This document shows, piece after piece, positions 34,525 to 44,929 of a stretch of DNA of 64,000 nt. Each line of letters opens with the position of its first letter. The first letter of the stretch is position 1. Under the pieces are notes generated by a model. That model saw only the letters and a program-made list of their open reading frames with translations. It ran no database searches and was not told the DNA's origin. Location of the stretch: assembly GCA_047936785.1 (NCBI GenBank), contig CP176394.1, one strand, 5' to 3'. The translations under genes were made by a program, and so were the position numbers. This DNA comes from Acidaminobacterium chupaoyuni (GTDB lineage Bacteria > Bacillota > Clostridia > Oscillospirales > Butyricicoccaceae).

Positions 34525-37500
34525 ATGAAACGAAGAACCGGCCGATTCCTGTCAGTGTTGCTGACTGTCTGCATGTTATCTTCATTGATGCCCACAGCTT
34601 TTGCGGCGGGCGCAGACAAATTCGGCGATATCCCGGCAAAAGCATGGTATCACGACGATGTGAACTATGTTGTAGATCATGGATATTTTAACGGTATGAG
34701 TGAAAACGCTTTTTCACCGGATGCCAACATGACGCGCGCAATGTTTGTGACGGTGCTTGCTCGTCTGGATGGCGCTTCTGTTGGTGACAATGTAAGCCCC
34801 TTTAATGATGTGGCTGCCGGCGCATGGTATGCCGGCGAAGTAAAGTGGGCTTCCGAAAATGGCATTGTCAATGGTGTGGGTGATAATAAGTTCGCGCCCG
34901 ATCATTCTGTAAGCCGTCAGGAAATGGCTGCACTGATGATGCGGTATATTGCCTATTACACCGCCAAAAACAAGGTGACTTTCAAAGCCACCGGTTCTTC
35001 TGCGGCTTTCACAGATGCTGATTCTGTTGCAGATTATGCAAAAGAAGCCGTTACCCTCTGCCGGTCTTACGGGCTGATCAACGGCAACGGCGATGGCACT
35101 TTTGGCCCCACAGCGTTTTCCACCCGCGCGCAGGTGGCGGCTGTGATCCATCGTCTGGCCCTTCTGCTGGCCACCGGCACGCCTGTGACCAAACCTTCCG
35201 CCGGCGGTGAAAGCGGCGGCACGACCAGCAGCGATAAAACCGTATCGACGGCTGCTGATTTCATCCAGGCGGCTCAGGCCTCTGCTGATAGCGTAACAGC
35301 CACGATCAGCGATAAAAACGATCTTACCGTGAATGATAATGTTACGATCAACGCCTCGGCAACGACCCTGACCCTGAATCTCGGCAAGGCCAGCCTGGGC
35401 AATCTGACCGTCACCGCGCCCAACGCGACGAAAATCGACATTACCGGCAGCGGCTCCGTGGCCTCGCTGACTATAAACGCGCCGAAGGCGACCGTCAACA
35501 ACGGCGTCAAGGTCAACGGCTCGGTGAATATCCAGGCAGTGTCCGGCAGCACCTTCAATAACACCGCTGCCATCAGTGGCAACATCCTCTTTACCGGCCC
35601 CGGCGCGCTGAATGATACGCAGACGAACCCCGCGCCCGTGGTTGTCGCCACCAGCGATGCTGTCGCTGTGCGCGGAAATACCTCTGACATTAAGGTCACG
35701 GCGGATGGAGCGCAACTCACCGTCGCGCCGGCAATCAATACTGTTAAACCCGTTATCGACAGCTCCGCCGACGGCGTGAAAGTGACCGTTGCAAACAACA
35801 ATCCCGTCACCGTCAGCGGACAGGTCGCGACCGTCGAAGTCACATCCAATAAACCCACGCTGGCTGTCGAAGCCGTGGTCGGCACACTGACTACGACAAA
35901 TGCCACTACACTGGCCGTTTCCGGCAAAGGTTCGGTCGCTACAATGGCCAGCAACAGCGCAGCAGTTGTTGTCGCTGCTGGTTCCGCGGTGACTATCAAT
36001 ACCGTGGAAATGAACGGCGGATCGATCGAAGCGCCTGCAACGGCAACCATCAGCACGGTTGCCGCCACCGGTAATGTTACACTGAATGCCCCTGTCGGCA
36101 CCGTTTCCACCACAGCAGGCAGTATGCTGACACTTGGCGATACCGCAAATGTGAATACCGTTGTTGCAAACGGCAGTCTGGAAGTTGCCGGCACCGGCAA
36201 AATCAGCTCCATCGATGTTGCGGCAGCAGGTACGACTAATATCACCAAGGCAATCGGCGCTTCCGTCACGGTATCGACCGTCACCAAGACTGACGCAAAC
36301 GCTAATGTCACAGCTTCCGATGTCGGTGTGACCGAAGTAAAGACCAAGGCCGCGACGCCGACCACCGTCAAATTTAACGCCCCGACCGCCGCAGGCGGCA
36401 ACGGCACCATCACCGGCGTTACGGCTGCAATGGAATACAAAAGCAGCACGGGTGATTGGAAAGCTATTGCCGATACCTCTGTTAATGATGTTGCCGCAGG
36501 CACCTACGAAGTCCGCGTGAAAGCGACAAGCACCGCTCTGGCCAGCGAGGCGGTCACAGGCACCATCCCCGCCGCCGTGGCTGTAGCCGCTGCAACTATT
36601 CAGGGCACGCCCTATGTGGGCCAGACCCTGACCGCCGTCGCCAACGCCGACGCAACCGGCACGCTGAGCTATGTTTGGAGCGTCAATGACAGCGATACTC
36701 CAATCGGTACCTCAAAGACCTTTACGCTGACCGACGCTCAGATCGGCAAGACCATCAGCGTCACCATCACAAACTATGTCACCAGAAGTACGGCTTCTAC
36801 CCCGACCGACACTGTCACGGTTGACAAGACCGCGCTGAACACCCTCATCGCTAAGGCAGGGGAAATCCAGAAGGGTGTAACCGAAAAGAATGATGGCATC
36901 ACAGCGGCAGCTGTCGCGAAAGGCATCGTGTTTGTGACGACTTCCGAGCGAACCGCGCTGGCTGACGCGGTGACTGCGGCGACAACCGTTGCAAACAATG
37001 CTATTGCAAATACGCAGGCTGTCGCCGACGCCGAAGCAGCGCTGCGCGCCGCCAACGCCGCGTATGTTGCAGCGAAAAAGACCGGCACGGATGATAGCGT
37101 CGTCACACTGCAAGCTGCACTTAAGGCTTTGGTTCAAAGCGCAGGCACAGCCGAGGTTGGCACCGGTACAGACGCTGTGTCCGTGCAGCCTGGCAGCGAC
37201 TGGGTTACAGGCGATGTGAATTCTGCCTATTCAGCCGCCATCGCGACTGCACAGGGCAAAGAAAGCTCCAACGATGCAGCCACACTCACCGCCGCCATCA
37301 CTGATCTCAAGGCCGCGATGAACACCTATATCAAGGCCATTCAGAAGGGCGCGGCCCTTGACCGCACGGCTCTGGACGCCGCCGTCAACGCCGCTGAAAT
37401 CAATGCGGCATCGGTAGTGATCTCGGCCAACGGCGAAGACAAGCTTCCCAGTGAGACATGGGTTACGACAGCAGTTTTGGACACATACAATGCCGCGATA

Positions 37501-39723
37501 AAAACGGCGAAGGATAAAACGGCAACTGTGCAGAACGATTATATTTCAGCTCTTGATACCCTGGCCAAGGCAACATCCACCTTCAACACCGCCAAGGCCT
37601 CCGGCACCAAGGATATCGTTCCGCCGGTGGTGACGATTGTTTCTTCGAAACTTGAAGGCGGCGTGGTTACCATCGTGTTCAAATCCAACGAAGCGGGTAG
37701 CTATGTCTATCAGATCGGCGAAACAAAAGGCAGTTGGTTATCGCCTGTGGCCCCCTCGCTTACTAAAGATACGGAAGCAACTTTGACAATCAATGATGTG
37801 ACCGCATTATACGCAACGGTTTATATGCAGGTCAGCGATGCCAGCGACAACAAAACAGTGGTATCTGCCAATGTGGGCGCAGAAGCGTCCAACGCGGAAG
37901 CTGCTGTCGGAACAGCAAAATATGATACATTGGCGAATGCCATTGCTGCCGCAGGCAACGGTCAGACGGTCACGCTGCTGAAAGATGTCACGGAAACTTT
38001 GACCGCGCCAACCGTCAGCAGTTTGACGATTGATCTCGGAACACACAAACTGACAATGTCCAATACCGCTTCCGTGGTCATTTCCGGCGGCAAATCGCTT
38101 ACCATACAGAACGGCAGCATCGAATCCAAGGGCATTACCGACGGAACGCTGTCTAATTTTAATATTCAGACCAACAGCTCGATTACGCTGGAGAATGTGA
38201 TTTTCGATACGACCGGCTCGGCGCTATATCCCAGCGGCGACGCCGCCAGTGTCACCGTTACGAATTCGGAGATCAAATGCGGTGTCTATGCGGTCGCCAC
38301 GAACGCGGCGAAGGTCGAGAATTACAATATCGTGATAACGCTGACGGGATCAACATTCACCAGCACATACGGTTACAATAAGGATGACGCATCCGACAAA
38401 TTTGACAGCAGCCCGGTTATGATCAATGTGCCCGGAACACTGAATATGTTCGGCTGCACCGTAAACGGAACCCGTCAGGGTGTTTTGGTGCGCGGCGGCA
38501 CCGCTACCATTCAGAACAGCACGATCAATCTTACCGCTCAGTATGCAGCGGGAAAAGATAAATATTGGAGCGGAACCTGGGGCTCTGGTGACGAGGTGCC
38601 GATGGCAGCCGTAGTCGTGGGCAACCGAAGCTCTGCCTACCAGTATCCTGCAACATGCATACTGGAAAACTCCGTGATTACAGCAACAAGTGGCTATAAA
38701 GCAGTCTATATTTACGGGATGGACGCGGCGACACGACTTGCAAAACTGAATATCAAAGGCAACTCGACAAATATCACGGGCGAAGTTTTAAAGGAAGAGG
38801 CTGCCGCAAACGCCGCCATCGTCTCCATCACCGGCGGCACATTCTCCGATACCGGCGCGCTGAAATATCTGGCAAACGGTGCCAATGTCAATGTAAATCT
38901 GGCGGCAGACGAAACCGGAACTGTTCTTGTTCCGGCCAATACCACAGTCACACTTGATCTTAAAGGTCATGTGCTGCAAAGCCAAATGCTTGCAAATCAG
39001 CCCACGGCAGAAGATCATACCAAAGCTACCCTTGTCAATAACGGCAATCTGACGGTGAATGACAGCGTCAGCGGAGGCAAGGTCACAAATAATAATTACT
39101 GGCTGGATGCATTCTATAATGCAAGCGGCGCCACCGCAATTCTTAACGGAGGCCTTTTCACCCATAGTGCAAACAGCCAAGGGCAAACATGGTATGCAAT
39201 TCATAACCATGGAACAATGACCATCAAGGATGGGGTTATCGTGGCGGATACCAACAGCGCAACGCCGATCTGTAACGGCAAGAGCCAGCATGATACCAGC
39301 AGTGACGCGGCAAACGCAAGCTTGATCATCGATGGAGGCACTTTCACAGCTGAAGGCGCGCACACCATTAAAAACGGTGATGCGGATGCGGAACTGGTCA
39401 TCAACGGTGGTAACTTCACCAATACAAGCGGCGATGTTGTGCTTAACCGCAACAATTGCAACGCCATCATCAATGGCGGCACATTCAGTATTACGGATGC
39501 CCCTGTCATCAAATGCGAAGTGAAAGACAGCCAAAACGCAAGCGGTGCAGGGCTCATGGTTACAAACGGCAGCTTCACCGGAACAATCAGCAAAGATGAA
39601 AGCAGCAAGCTCTCCATCAGCGGCGGCACATTCTCCAGCAATCCCACAAGTTACCTTGCAAACGGATATATTATGCAGCCAATTGCTGACGGTTATCGTG
39701 TTGTTAAAGGGCAGACGACATAA
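34525..39723 (+). CDS. Giant SLH surface protein with FIVAR-like repeats and beta-helix
   Basis: A 1732-residue cell-wall protein. A signal peptide (1-28) is followed by three SLH repeats (about 31-82, 90-150, 160-212; for example SPDANMTRAMFVTVLARLDG and APDHSVSRQEMAALMMRYI). Then come a Thr/Val/Asn-rich beta-solenoid (240-620), an Ig-like unit (700-770), two to three alpha-helical FIVAR-like segments (770-1020, with ALDAAVNAAEINAASV), another Ig-like unit, and a right-handed beta-helix with GGTFS-type turns (1120-1720). This is the build of an adhesin or S-layer-associated stalk. GGAGG is 9 bp before the chosen ATG. Expression is likely governed by the upstream c-di-GMP riboswitch. Long antisense frames inside it are compositional shadows. 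Confidence 0.9.
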   Translation: MKRRTGRFLSVLLTVCMLSSLMPTAFAAGADKFGDIPAKAWYHDDVNYVVDHGYFNGMSENAFSPDANMTRAMFVTVLARLDGASVGDNVSPFNDVAAGAWYAGEVKWASENGIVNGVGDNKFAPDHSVSRQEMAALMMRYIAYYTAKNKVTFKATGSSAAFTDADSVADYAKEAVTLCRSYGLINGNGDGTFGPTAFSTRAQVAAVIHRLALLLATGTPVTKPSAGGESGGTTSSDKTVSTAADFIQAAQASADSVTATISDKNDLTVNDNVTINASATTLTLNLGKASLGNLTVTAPNATKIDITGSGSVASLTINAPKATVNNGVKVNGSVNIQAVSGSTFNNTAAISGNILFTGPGALNDTQTNPAPVVVATSDAVAVRGNTSDIKVTADGAQLTVAPAINTVKPVIDSSADGVKVTVANNNPVTVSGQVATVEVTSNKPTLAVEAVVGTLTTTNATTLAVSGKGSVATMASNSAAVVVAAGSAVTINTVEMNGGSIEAPATATISTVAATGNVTLNAPVGTVSTTAGSMLTLGDTANVNTVVANGSLEVAGTGKISSIDVAAAGTTNITKAIGASVTVSTVTKTDANANVTASDVGVTEVKTKAATPTTVKFNAPTAAGGNGTITGVTAAMEYKSSTGDWKAIADTSVNDVAAGTYEVRVKATSTALASEAVTGTIPAAVAVAAATIQGTPYVGQTLTAVANADATGTLSYVWSVNDSDTPIGTSKTFTLTDAQIGKTISVTITNYVTRSTASTPTDTVTVDKTALNTLIAKAGEIQKGVTEKNDGITAAAVAKGIVFVTTSERTALADAVTAATTVANNAIANTQAVADAEAALRAANAAYVAAKKTGTDDSVVTLQAALKALVQSAGTAEVGTGTDAVSVQPGSDWVTGDVNSAYSAAIATAQGKESSNDAATLTAAITDLKAAMNTYIKAIQKGAALDRTALDAAVNAAEINAASVVISANGEDKLPSETWVTTAVLDTYNAAIKTAKDKTATVQNDYISALDTLAKATSTFNTAKASGTKDIVPPVVTIVSSKLEGGVVTIVFKSNEAGSYVYQIGETKGSWLSPVAPSLTKDTEATLTINDVTALYATVYMQVSDASDNKTVVSANVGAEASNAEAAVGTAKYDTLANAIAAAGNGQTVTLLKDVTETLTAPTVSSLTIDLGTHKLTMSNTASVVISGGKSLTIQNGSIESKGITDGTLSNFNIQTNSSITLENVIFDTTGSALYPSGDAASVTVTNSEIKCGVYAVATNAAKVENYNIVITLTGSTFTSTYGYNKDDASDKFDSSPVMINVPGTLNMFGCTVNGTRQGVLVRGGTATIQNSTINLTAQYAAGKDKYWSGTWGSGDEVPMAAVVVGNRSSAYQYPATCILENSVITATSGYKAVYIYGMDAATRLAKLNIKGNSTNITGEVLKEEAAANAAIVSITGGTFSDTGALKYLANGANVNVNLAADETGTVLVPANTTVTLDLKGHVLQSQMLANQPTAEDHTKATLVNNGNLTVNDSVSGGKVTNNNYWLDAFYNASGATAILNGGLFTHSANSQGQTWYAIHNHGTMTIKDGVIVADTNSATPICNGKSQHDTSSDAANASLIIDGGTFTAEGAHTIKNGDADAELVINGGNFTNTSGDVVLNRNNCNAIINGGTFSITDAPVIKCEVKDSQNASGAGLMVTNGSFTGTISKDESSKLSISGGTFSSNPTSYLANGYIMQPIADGYRVVKGQTT

Positions 39724-39765
39724 CATCTGTTTTGCTCCAAACAGGATAATGGAGCAATAAGTGAG

Positions 39766-39809
39766 AAAGCCCGCCCGCAAAAGACAGCATCTCTTGCGGG
39801 TGGGCTTTT
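39766..39809 (+). terminator. Intrinsic terminator of the giant SLH gene
   Basis: Arms AAAGCCCGCCCGCAAAAGA and TCTCTTGCGGGTGGGCTTT are followed by T. Confidence 0.88.
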
Positions 39810-40043
39810 ACTCTGCGCGAAAACAGTGGAAAAGATGGAAAAATCCGAAGGATGTTCTGTTTTATCAGCGCACGCAATAGATCCAATGACTGCATGCAAT
39901 TCATTCTATGGATATTTTGATAGAATGGCATCATCTTAACAGGCTTTTTTGCATGGCTTTTGAATGAATTCTTGCAAAGAATCAGCAGACAGCGTATATT
40001 GAAAAAAGAAGGGAAATGCTTTGCAGAGAAAGGGGGAATCGGT

Positions 40044-40826
40044 TTGAAAACGGAAATGCAGAAACGGGCGCTTAACCTCACGCAGCAGATCATGGAGCAT
40101 TGGTATGCGCTGGATCTCGCGCCGGTAAAAGCGGCGCTGGATGAAAACGCAAGCTGGATCGGCGGCGCGGCAGGGCAATTCTATATGGGAAAAAGCGCTG
40201 TGCTGGAAGGCCTTCAACTTGCCTCAAGCCATATGATGCCCTGCATGGTTTCTGCCCAGACCTATGAAATTGCAGATACAGGGGCAGACTGGTGCATTAT
40301 CACGGGGAATATCAGCGTCACTTTAAAAAACGAAAGCATGCTGCTGCATGGGCCGCAGCGCTTGACCTTTGTGTGGCGTTTAAGAGGGGCAGATCTGCGC
40401 GTTTCTCATATGCATGTTTCCAACAATATGGCTGCAATCGCGCCCGATGAAGATTTCCCTATCAAAGCCAGCAAACAAGCTTATGAATATCTTACCAAGA
40501 ATATCAACGGGGGCGCTGTAACCGTGTTATCCAGTGATCGAATCCTTTATCGCCTTCAGCGCGATGCCGTGCGCTATCTATCGGCGGCGAATGAATATAT
40601 GATCATCCATAGCCAAAAAGAGGATATCCGGCTGCATCGAAGATTGGGGGCTGTCTATAAAGAACTGTTTCCGCACTTTTTGGCGATACACCGCAGTTAT
40701 TGCGTCAACCCCGATTTTTTAAGGGCAATGTGGCAATTTGAAGCGGAACTGACCGACGGAACGCGGCTTCCCGTTTCAAGGGAAAGGTATGCCGCCCTTT
40801 GCGCACAGCTTGGTGTGAAACTTTGA
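40044..40826 (+). CDS. LytTR-family DNA-binding regulator with SnoaL/NTF2-like sensor domain
   Basis: A 260-residue protein. The first 135 residues resemble a SnoaL/NTF2-like cone (ALNLTQQIMEHWYALDLAPV, then alternating strands ending VSHMHVSNNM). The last 100 residues are a LytTR domain, with DAVRYLSAANEYMIIHSQ, the HRRLGAVYKELFPHFLAIHRSYCVNPDFL recognition core and LPVSRERY. It likely senses a small ligand and binds tandem promoter elements. I chose the TTG at 40044, which follows AAGGGGGAA by 7 bp; the frame is open 28 codons further upstream without similarity. No partner kinase is adjacent. Confidence 0.8.
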   Translation: MKTEMQKRALNLTQQIMEHWYALDLAPVKAALDENASWIGGAAGQFYMGKSAVLEGLQLASSHMMPCMVSAQTYEIADTGADWCIITGNISVTLKNESMLLHGPQRLTFVWRLRGADLRVSHMHVSNNMAAIAPDEDFPIKASKQAYEYLTKNINGGAVTVLSSDRILYRLQRDAVRYLSAANEYMIIHSQKEDIRLHRRLGAVYKELFPHFLAIHRSYCVNPDFLRAMWQFEAELTDGTRLPVSRERYAALCAQLGVKL

Positions 40827-40882
40827 AATCTGCCGGGCACCATGAAACTCATGGCAGGAAAAGATGCGGACTAAAATAAGAA

Positions 40883-40922
40883 GAAGGCCACATGGAAGCT
40901 TCAAGTTTCCGTGTGGCCTTTT
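40883..40922. terminator. Intrinsic terminator between convergent genes
   Basis: Arms AAGGCCACATGGAA and TTTCCGTGTGGCCTT with flanking A and T runs. Confidence 0.85.
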
Positions 40923-41053
40923 TATGATGCGTCGAGTCAAATTTGCTTGTCTTTTCGGAGGCATTTGCAAAGATCCGTTGCCGGCACGATGAAAATGATG
41001 TCACCGCGCAAAATCGCGCTGCATTCCGCGGCTTTTATCGCAGAAGGAAAAGA

Positions 41054-42265
41054 CTATGTGCGGCTTCGTTTTTTGTCACACAGCGTGATCGCGCCGGAAG
41101 CGAGCACCCCCAGCAACGCAAGAACCGCGACCATCAGATAGGTGCTGCGGTATGTTCCCGAAAGATCATAAAGCGTGCCGGCAACAGTGCTGCCGAAAGA
41201 AGCGATCATCAGGTTTGAATTGACGATGGAAAAATTGAGGGGATAATGCCGAAGACCATAATAGGCGCCGGTGAAAGCAGAATTGGTGGGGCTGACGCCG
41301 CCATAGGCCAGACCGCCTGTGATAAAACCTACGGTCATCAGCGCGTAGCTGCCTGTTTTCAAGGCAACGGTCAGCAAAAGGCCGGTCAGCAGAAAACAGA
41401 AGCATACCAGCAGCATGGATAACCGACGGCCAAGCCGATCGAAAAGCCCGCCGGAAATGACGCGCCCCAAACCGTTGGCAATGGAGATCAGGCCCACTGT
41501 GGTGGCAATTTGCGCGGGGGAAACGGAAGCACCGATTTCGCGGGCGATGCCGCCCGCCTGCGAGACAAGCGCCAGACCTGCTGCGCTGAGCACGATAGCC
41601 CAAAGATAAAAGAACCAAAAATCGCCGCGGCGGAGCATTTTTCCCGCAGGAATTTCTTCTGCGGAGGTTTTGCGGGCAGCGCGGGCGGCGGAGGAAACTT
41701 CTTCAGCGCCGGGGCGGCGGATCAGCGGGGCGCAAAGCGCCAAAACGGCGGCCGTAACCACGCCGAGCACAAAGAAAGAATGCCGCCACGCGCCTTGGGA
41801 AGCGGGGGTAAAAGCCTGATAGACTTTGCCAATCAGAAAACTGCTGAACCCAAAACCCATCAGCAGAATGCCCGAAATCAGGCCTTGACGGTTGGGGAAC
41901 CAACGCCCCACCGTGCCGAGCACAGTGTTATAGGTCAGCCCGGAGGCTGTTCCGCAGATCACGCCAAAGCTCAGCCAAAGGGCGACGGGCGTGCTGATGC
42001 GCGACGCGCCGAAAAAGCCCGCCAAAAACAGCGCTGCTGAAACGAAAAGGATCGTGCGCGCATGGATGCGTGACGCCAGCGCGCCGGCGGCCACGCTGCC
42101 CAAACAGAAAAAGATCATGACAACCGTGAAAGTCATCGAAAGCTGTGCCTTGCTCCAGGTGGGAAATTCCTGCGCGATCGGCGCCGAAAGGATGCTCCAG
42201 GCATAAACCATGCCCGCAAACAGCAAAGCCGCAAAACCGGCGGCGGCAACAAACCAGCGTTTCAT
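41054..42265 (-). CDS. MFS transporter of the OFA (oxalate/formate antiporter-like) family
   Basis: A 403-residue permease with 12 transmembrane segments. OFA features include the first-helix GFAALLFAGMVYAWSILSAP, the GLTYNTVLGTVGRWFPNRQG loop after helix 4, and FDRLGRRLSMLL in the second half. OFA members exchange organic anions such as oxalate, formate, lactate or pyruvate. The lactate dehydrogenase operon at the window end makes a monocarboxylate plausible, but the genes are 20 kb apart. It is monocistronic. Confidence 0.85.
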   Translation of the reverse strand: MKRWFVAAAGFAALLFAGMVYAWSILSAPIAQEFPTWSKAQLSMTFTVVMIFFCLGSVAAGALASRIHARTILFVSAALFLAGFFGASRISTPVALWLSFGVICGTASGLTYNTVLGTVGRWFPNRQGLISGILLMGFGFSSFLIGKVYQAFTPASQGAWRHSFFVLGVVTAAVLALCAPLIRRPGAEEVSSAARAARKTSAEEIPAGKMLRRGDFWFFYLWAIVLSAAGLALVSQAGGIAREIGASVSPAQIATTVGLISIANGLGRVISGGLFDRLGRRLSMLLVCFCFLLTGLLLTVALKTGSYALMTVGFITGGLAYGGVSPTNSAFTGAYYGLRHYPLNFSIVNSNLMIASFGSTVAGTLYDLSGTYRSTYLMVAVLALLGVLASGAITLCDKKRSRT

Positions 42266-42661
42266 AAAAAAACCTTTCCTTAATAAAAAATCGGCATCTC
42301 CAAATTAAAATATTTCCGCCGTTTCGGCAAAAATCGTGGAAGGGGAGCGCCGCTTTTTCATCATATCCGAAAGACGGTTGTTCGTCAATTCTTTTCTTTT
42401 TTTAACGGCATGCAGAAAAGAAAAGACACACAGATAGAAGAAAAATATATCGGAAATGGCAGAACGGAGATCACTTTGAGGACGCAGATTAAAAAATAAG
42501 AACGAAATTTCTGAAAAGGCCCGTATGAAAGAAAAATTCAGAAAAAATTTGCTGAAAAATACAGGGAAAATACCCCAGAAGACAATGAAATCCTTTTTAT
42601 GGGACACCACGGGTGATAGGATCAATTTGTAAAATAAAGCCAAGAAAAACCGGGAAATCAA
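42266..42661. other. Gene-free stretch upstream of CRISPR locus 2
   Basis: About 400 bp, A-rich. I looked for a crRNA-like element like the one at locus 1; a CCACGGGTGATAGGATCAATTT stretch near 42605 has only weak likeness to the repeat and no matching guide, so I do not call one. Confidence 0.35.
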
Positions 42662-42689
42662 TTGACAGATATTTCTAAGAAGTTATAAT
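42662..42689 (+). promoter_or_regulatory. Promoter of the locus 2 cas operon
   Basis: TTGACA, 16 bp, TATAAT: near-perfect boxes 58 bp before the cas3 start. Confidence 0.85.
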
Positions 42690-42747
42690 GAATTTATGAT
42701 CGTCGAAAAAGGGAAGAAAACCCATCAGAAACGCGAAAGGGGAGAAG

Positions 42748-44904
42748 ATGGTGGAATATTTGGCGCATATCAGCCGAGATGGGCAGCAAACTCAAACGGT
42801 TTTGGCCCACCTGGAAGGAACGGCCCGGCTGGCGGCGGGTTTCGCGGCCCAATTCGGTGCGGAAGAAGAAGGCCGGCGCTGCGGGATGCTTCATGATGCG
42901 GGAAAATATTCGGCGGCGTTTCAGCGCCGGATCTTGGGATCGAATGAGCAGGTGGATCATTCCACCGCGGGCGCGGCTGAAGCCGCAAAACAAGGCGATG
43001 TTATTGCGGCCTTTTGTGTTGCGGGCCACCATGGCGGCTTGCCCGATGGGGGGACAAGGGCAGACGGGCCGAATGAGCCAACGCTGCATGGCAAACTGAA
43101 CCGCGTGAAAAACGGCAAAATCGAGCCGTATGATGCGTTTCATCGTGAGGCAGCTGTTCCCGAAGCAAAGCTGCCGCGGCGTTTTTTGGCATCTACGCCA
43201 ACCGCTTTTTTCTTTACGCGGATGTTGTATTCCTGCCTGGTCGATGCCGATTTTTTAGATACCGAAGCGTTCATGCAAAACGGATGTGTGGGGCGCGGCG
43301 GGTTCCCGCCGATAGAAAATTATTTGGAAAAGCTTTCTGCCCACACAGCACCATGGCTGAAAGCGCCGAAAGGCGAGCTTGGCGAAAAAAGAAGCGAGAT
43401 TTTACGCGCGGCCATTGAAAAAGCGGAGGAAAAGCCGGGTCTGTTCAATTTTACCGCGCCCACGGGCAGCGGCAAGACCCTTGCTTCGATGTCGTTTGCG
43501 CTGCACCATGCCCGGGCAAACGGCTTGCGCCGCGTGATCTATGTGATTCCTTATTGCAGCATCATCGAGCAGACACAGGCCGTTTTTGAAAATATTTTCG
43601 GCGAAAGCAGCATCGTGGCCCATTATGCCGATGTGGAATATCAAAACGCTGAAAACAAAGAAGGCGGCCCGCGGGATCACCGCTATCTGGCCGCGGAAAA
43701 TTGGGATGCGCCTGTCGTGCTCACCACAACGGTACAGTTTTTTGAATCGCTGTTTGCCAACAAACCTTCACGATGCCGAAAGCTGCATAATCTGGCCGGT
43801 AGTGTTTTGATTTTTGATGAAGCACAGATGCTGCCGGTTTCGCTTTTGCGCCCCTGCGTGGCGGCGATCGCGGAACTGGTAAAGAACTATGGCTGTTCGA
43901 CCGTTCTCTGCACAGCAACGCAGCCCGCGCTGGAAAAGCTTTTTGCCGAAGAAGAAAATCTGCCCCATCAGCCCGCCCGCGAACTTTGCCCGCGGCGCGA
44001 AGAATTATATGAGCAGTTCCGCCGTGTGCGCTATGAAAATCTCGGCAGGCTTGCAAAAGAAGAACTCGCCCGCAGACTTGCGGAAACACCTCGCGTGCTT
44101 TGCATTGTAAACCGGCGGGATGAAGCCAAAACACTGTTTGAACAGCTGCCGCAAGAAGGGCGTTTCCATCTTTCAACCGCCATGTGCCCCGCCGATCGGC
44201 GAGCGGCGCTGGAACAGATCCGCAGGCGGCTGAAAGAGAAAAAGCCCTGTCGCGTGATCTCCACCAGCCTGATCGAAGCCGGGGTGGATGTGGATTTCCC
44301 CATGGTTTATCGCGAACTGGCGGGGCTTGATTCGATTATTCAGGCGGGTGGGCGCTGTAACCGCGAAGGCATACCGGGCGTTATCGGCGGCGTGGTTTAT
44401 GTTTTTGAAAGCGAAAGAAAACCGCCCAGAATGCTGGCGCAGAATATTGCCGCGGCAAAAGCCGTTTTACACAATTATGAGGATATCGCATCACCGCAGG
44501 CGGTGAAAGCTTATTTTAATGAGCTTTATTATGTGGCGAAAGGCAGCGCGGCGCTGGATGAAAAAGAAATATTAAAGCTTTGCGCCAGCGCCGAGATCCC
44601 CTTTGCAACGGTGAGCGAACGCTTTTTGGTGATCGAGCAGCATCAATTTACAGTTTTTATTCCTAAAAAAGAAAATGAAGCGCTGATGCAGCAGCTGCAG
44701 CGGTTTGGCCCCGATCGCGGACTGATGCGAAAACTGGGGAAATATGCCGTGAGCGTTTATCCGGAACATTACAGGGAATTACGGCGTGTGGGGGCACTGA
44801 GCGAGATCGGTGAAGACGCCGCTGTTTTGGCGGATACACGGCAATATCACGAAGAAACGGGCCTTGATTTGACCTTGGAAGAAGGCACAGGGCTCTTTCT
44901 ATAA
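42748..44904 (+). CDS. cas3: Cas3 nuclease-helicase, type I-C (locus 2)
   Basis: A 718-residue Cas3. The HD domain has HLEGTARLAAG (His21), the HD pair in GMLHDAGKYS (49-50) and VAGHHGGLPDGG. The helicase has Walker A TAPTGSGKTLASMSFAL, FDEAQML (DEAQ), LCTATQPAL, SLIEAGVDVDFP and QAGGRCNREG. All catalytic motifs are intact. It is about 77 residues shorter than the locus 1 copy. AAGGGGAG precedes the ATG. It heads a seven-gene operon from an excellent promoter. Confidence 0.95.
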   Translation: MVEYLAHISRDGQQTQTVLAHLEGTARLAAGFAAQFGAEEEGRRCGMLHDAGKYSAAFQRRILGSNEQVDHSTAGAAEAAKQGDVIAAFCVAGHHGGLPDGGTRADGPNEPTLHGKLNRVKNGKIEPYDAFHREAAVPEAKLPRRFLASTPTAFFFTRMLYSCLVDADFLDTEAFMQNGCVGRGGFPPIENYLEKLSAHTAPWLKAPKGELGEKRSEILRAAIEKAEEKPGLFNFTAPTGSGKTLASMSFALHHARANGLRRVIYVIPYCSIIEQTQAVFENIFGESSIVAHYADVEYQNAENKEGGPRDHRYLAAENWDAPVVLTTTVQFFESLFANKPSRCRKLHNLAGSVLIFDEAQMLPVSLLRPCVAAIAELVKNYGCSTVLCTATQPALEKLFAEEENLPHQPARELCPRREELYEQFRRVRYENLGRLAKEELARRLAETPRVLCIVNRRDEAKTLFEQLPQEGRFHLSTAMCPADRRAALEQIRRRLKEKKPCRVISTSLIEAGVDVDFPMVYRELAGLDSIIQAGGRCNREGIPGVIGGVVYVFESERKPPRMLAQNIAAAKAVLHNYEDIASPQAVKAYFNELYYVAKGSAALDEKEILKLCASAEIPFATVSERFLVIEQHQFTVFIPKKENEALMQQLQRFGPDRGLMRKLGKYAVSVYPEHYRELRRVGALSEIGEDAAVLADTRQYHEETGLDLTLEEGTGLFL

Positions 44905-44929
44905 AGATAAAACGAAAGGAGAAATGCAG

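Noticed and set aside
34714..36503. Long minus-strand frames (333 and 409 codons) inside the giant SLH gene
   Set aside because: Shadows of a highly biased Ala/Thr/Val-rich gene; no ribosome binding site or domain.
42600..42640. Possible second crRNA-like repeat upstream of locus 2 cas3
   Set aside because: Only weak likeness to the repeat, a 4-bp stem, a changed handle, and no guide match to the promoter at 42662-42689.
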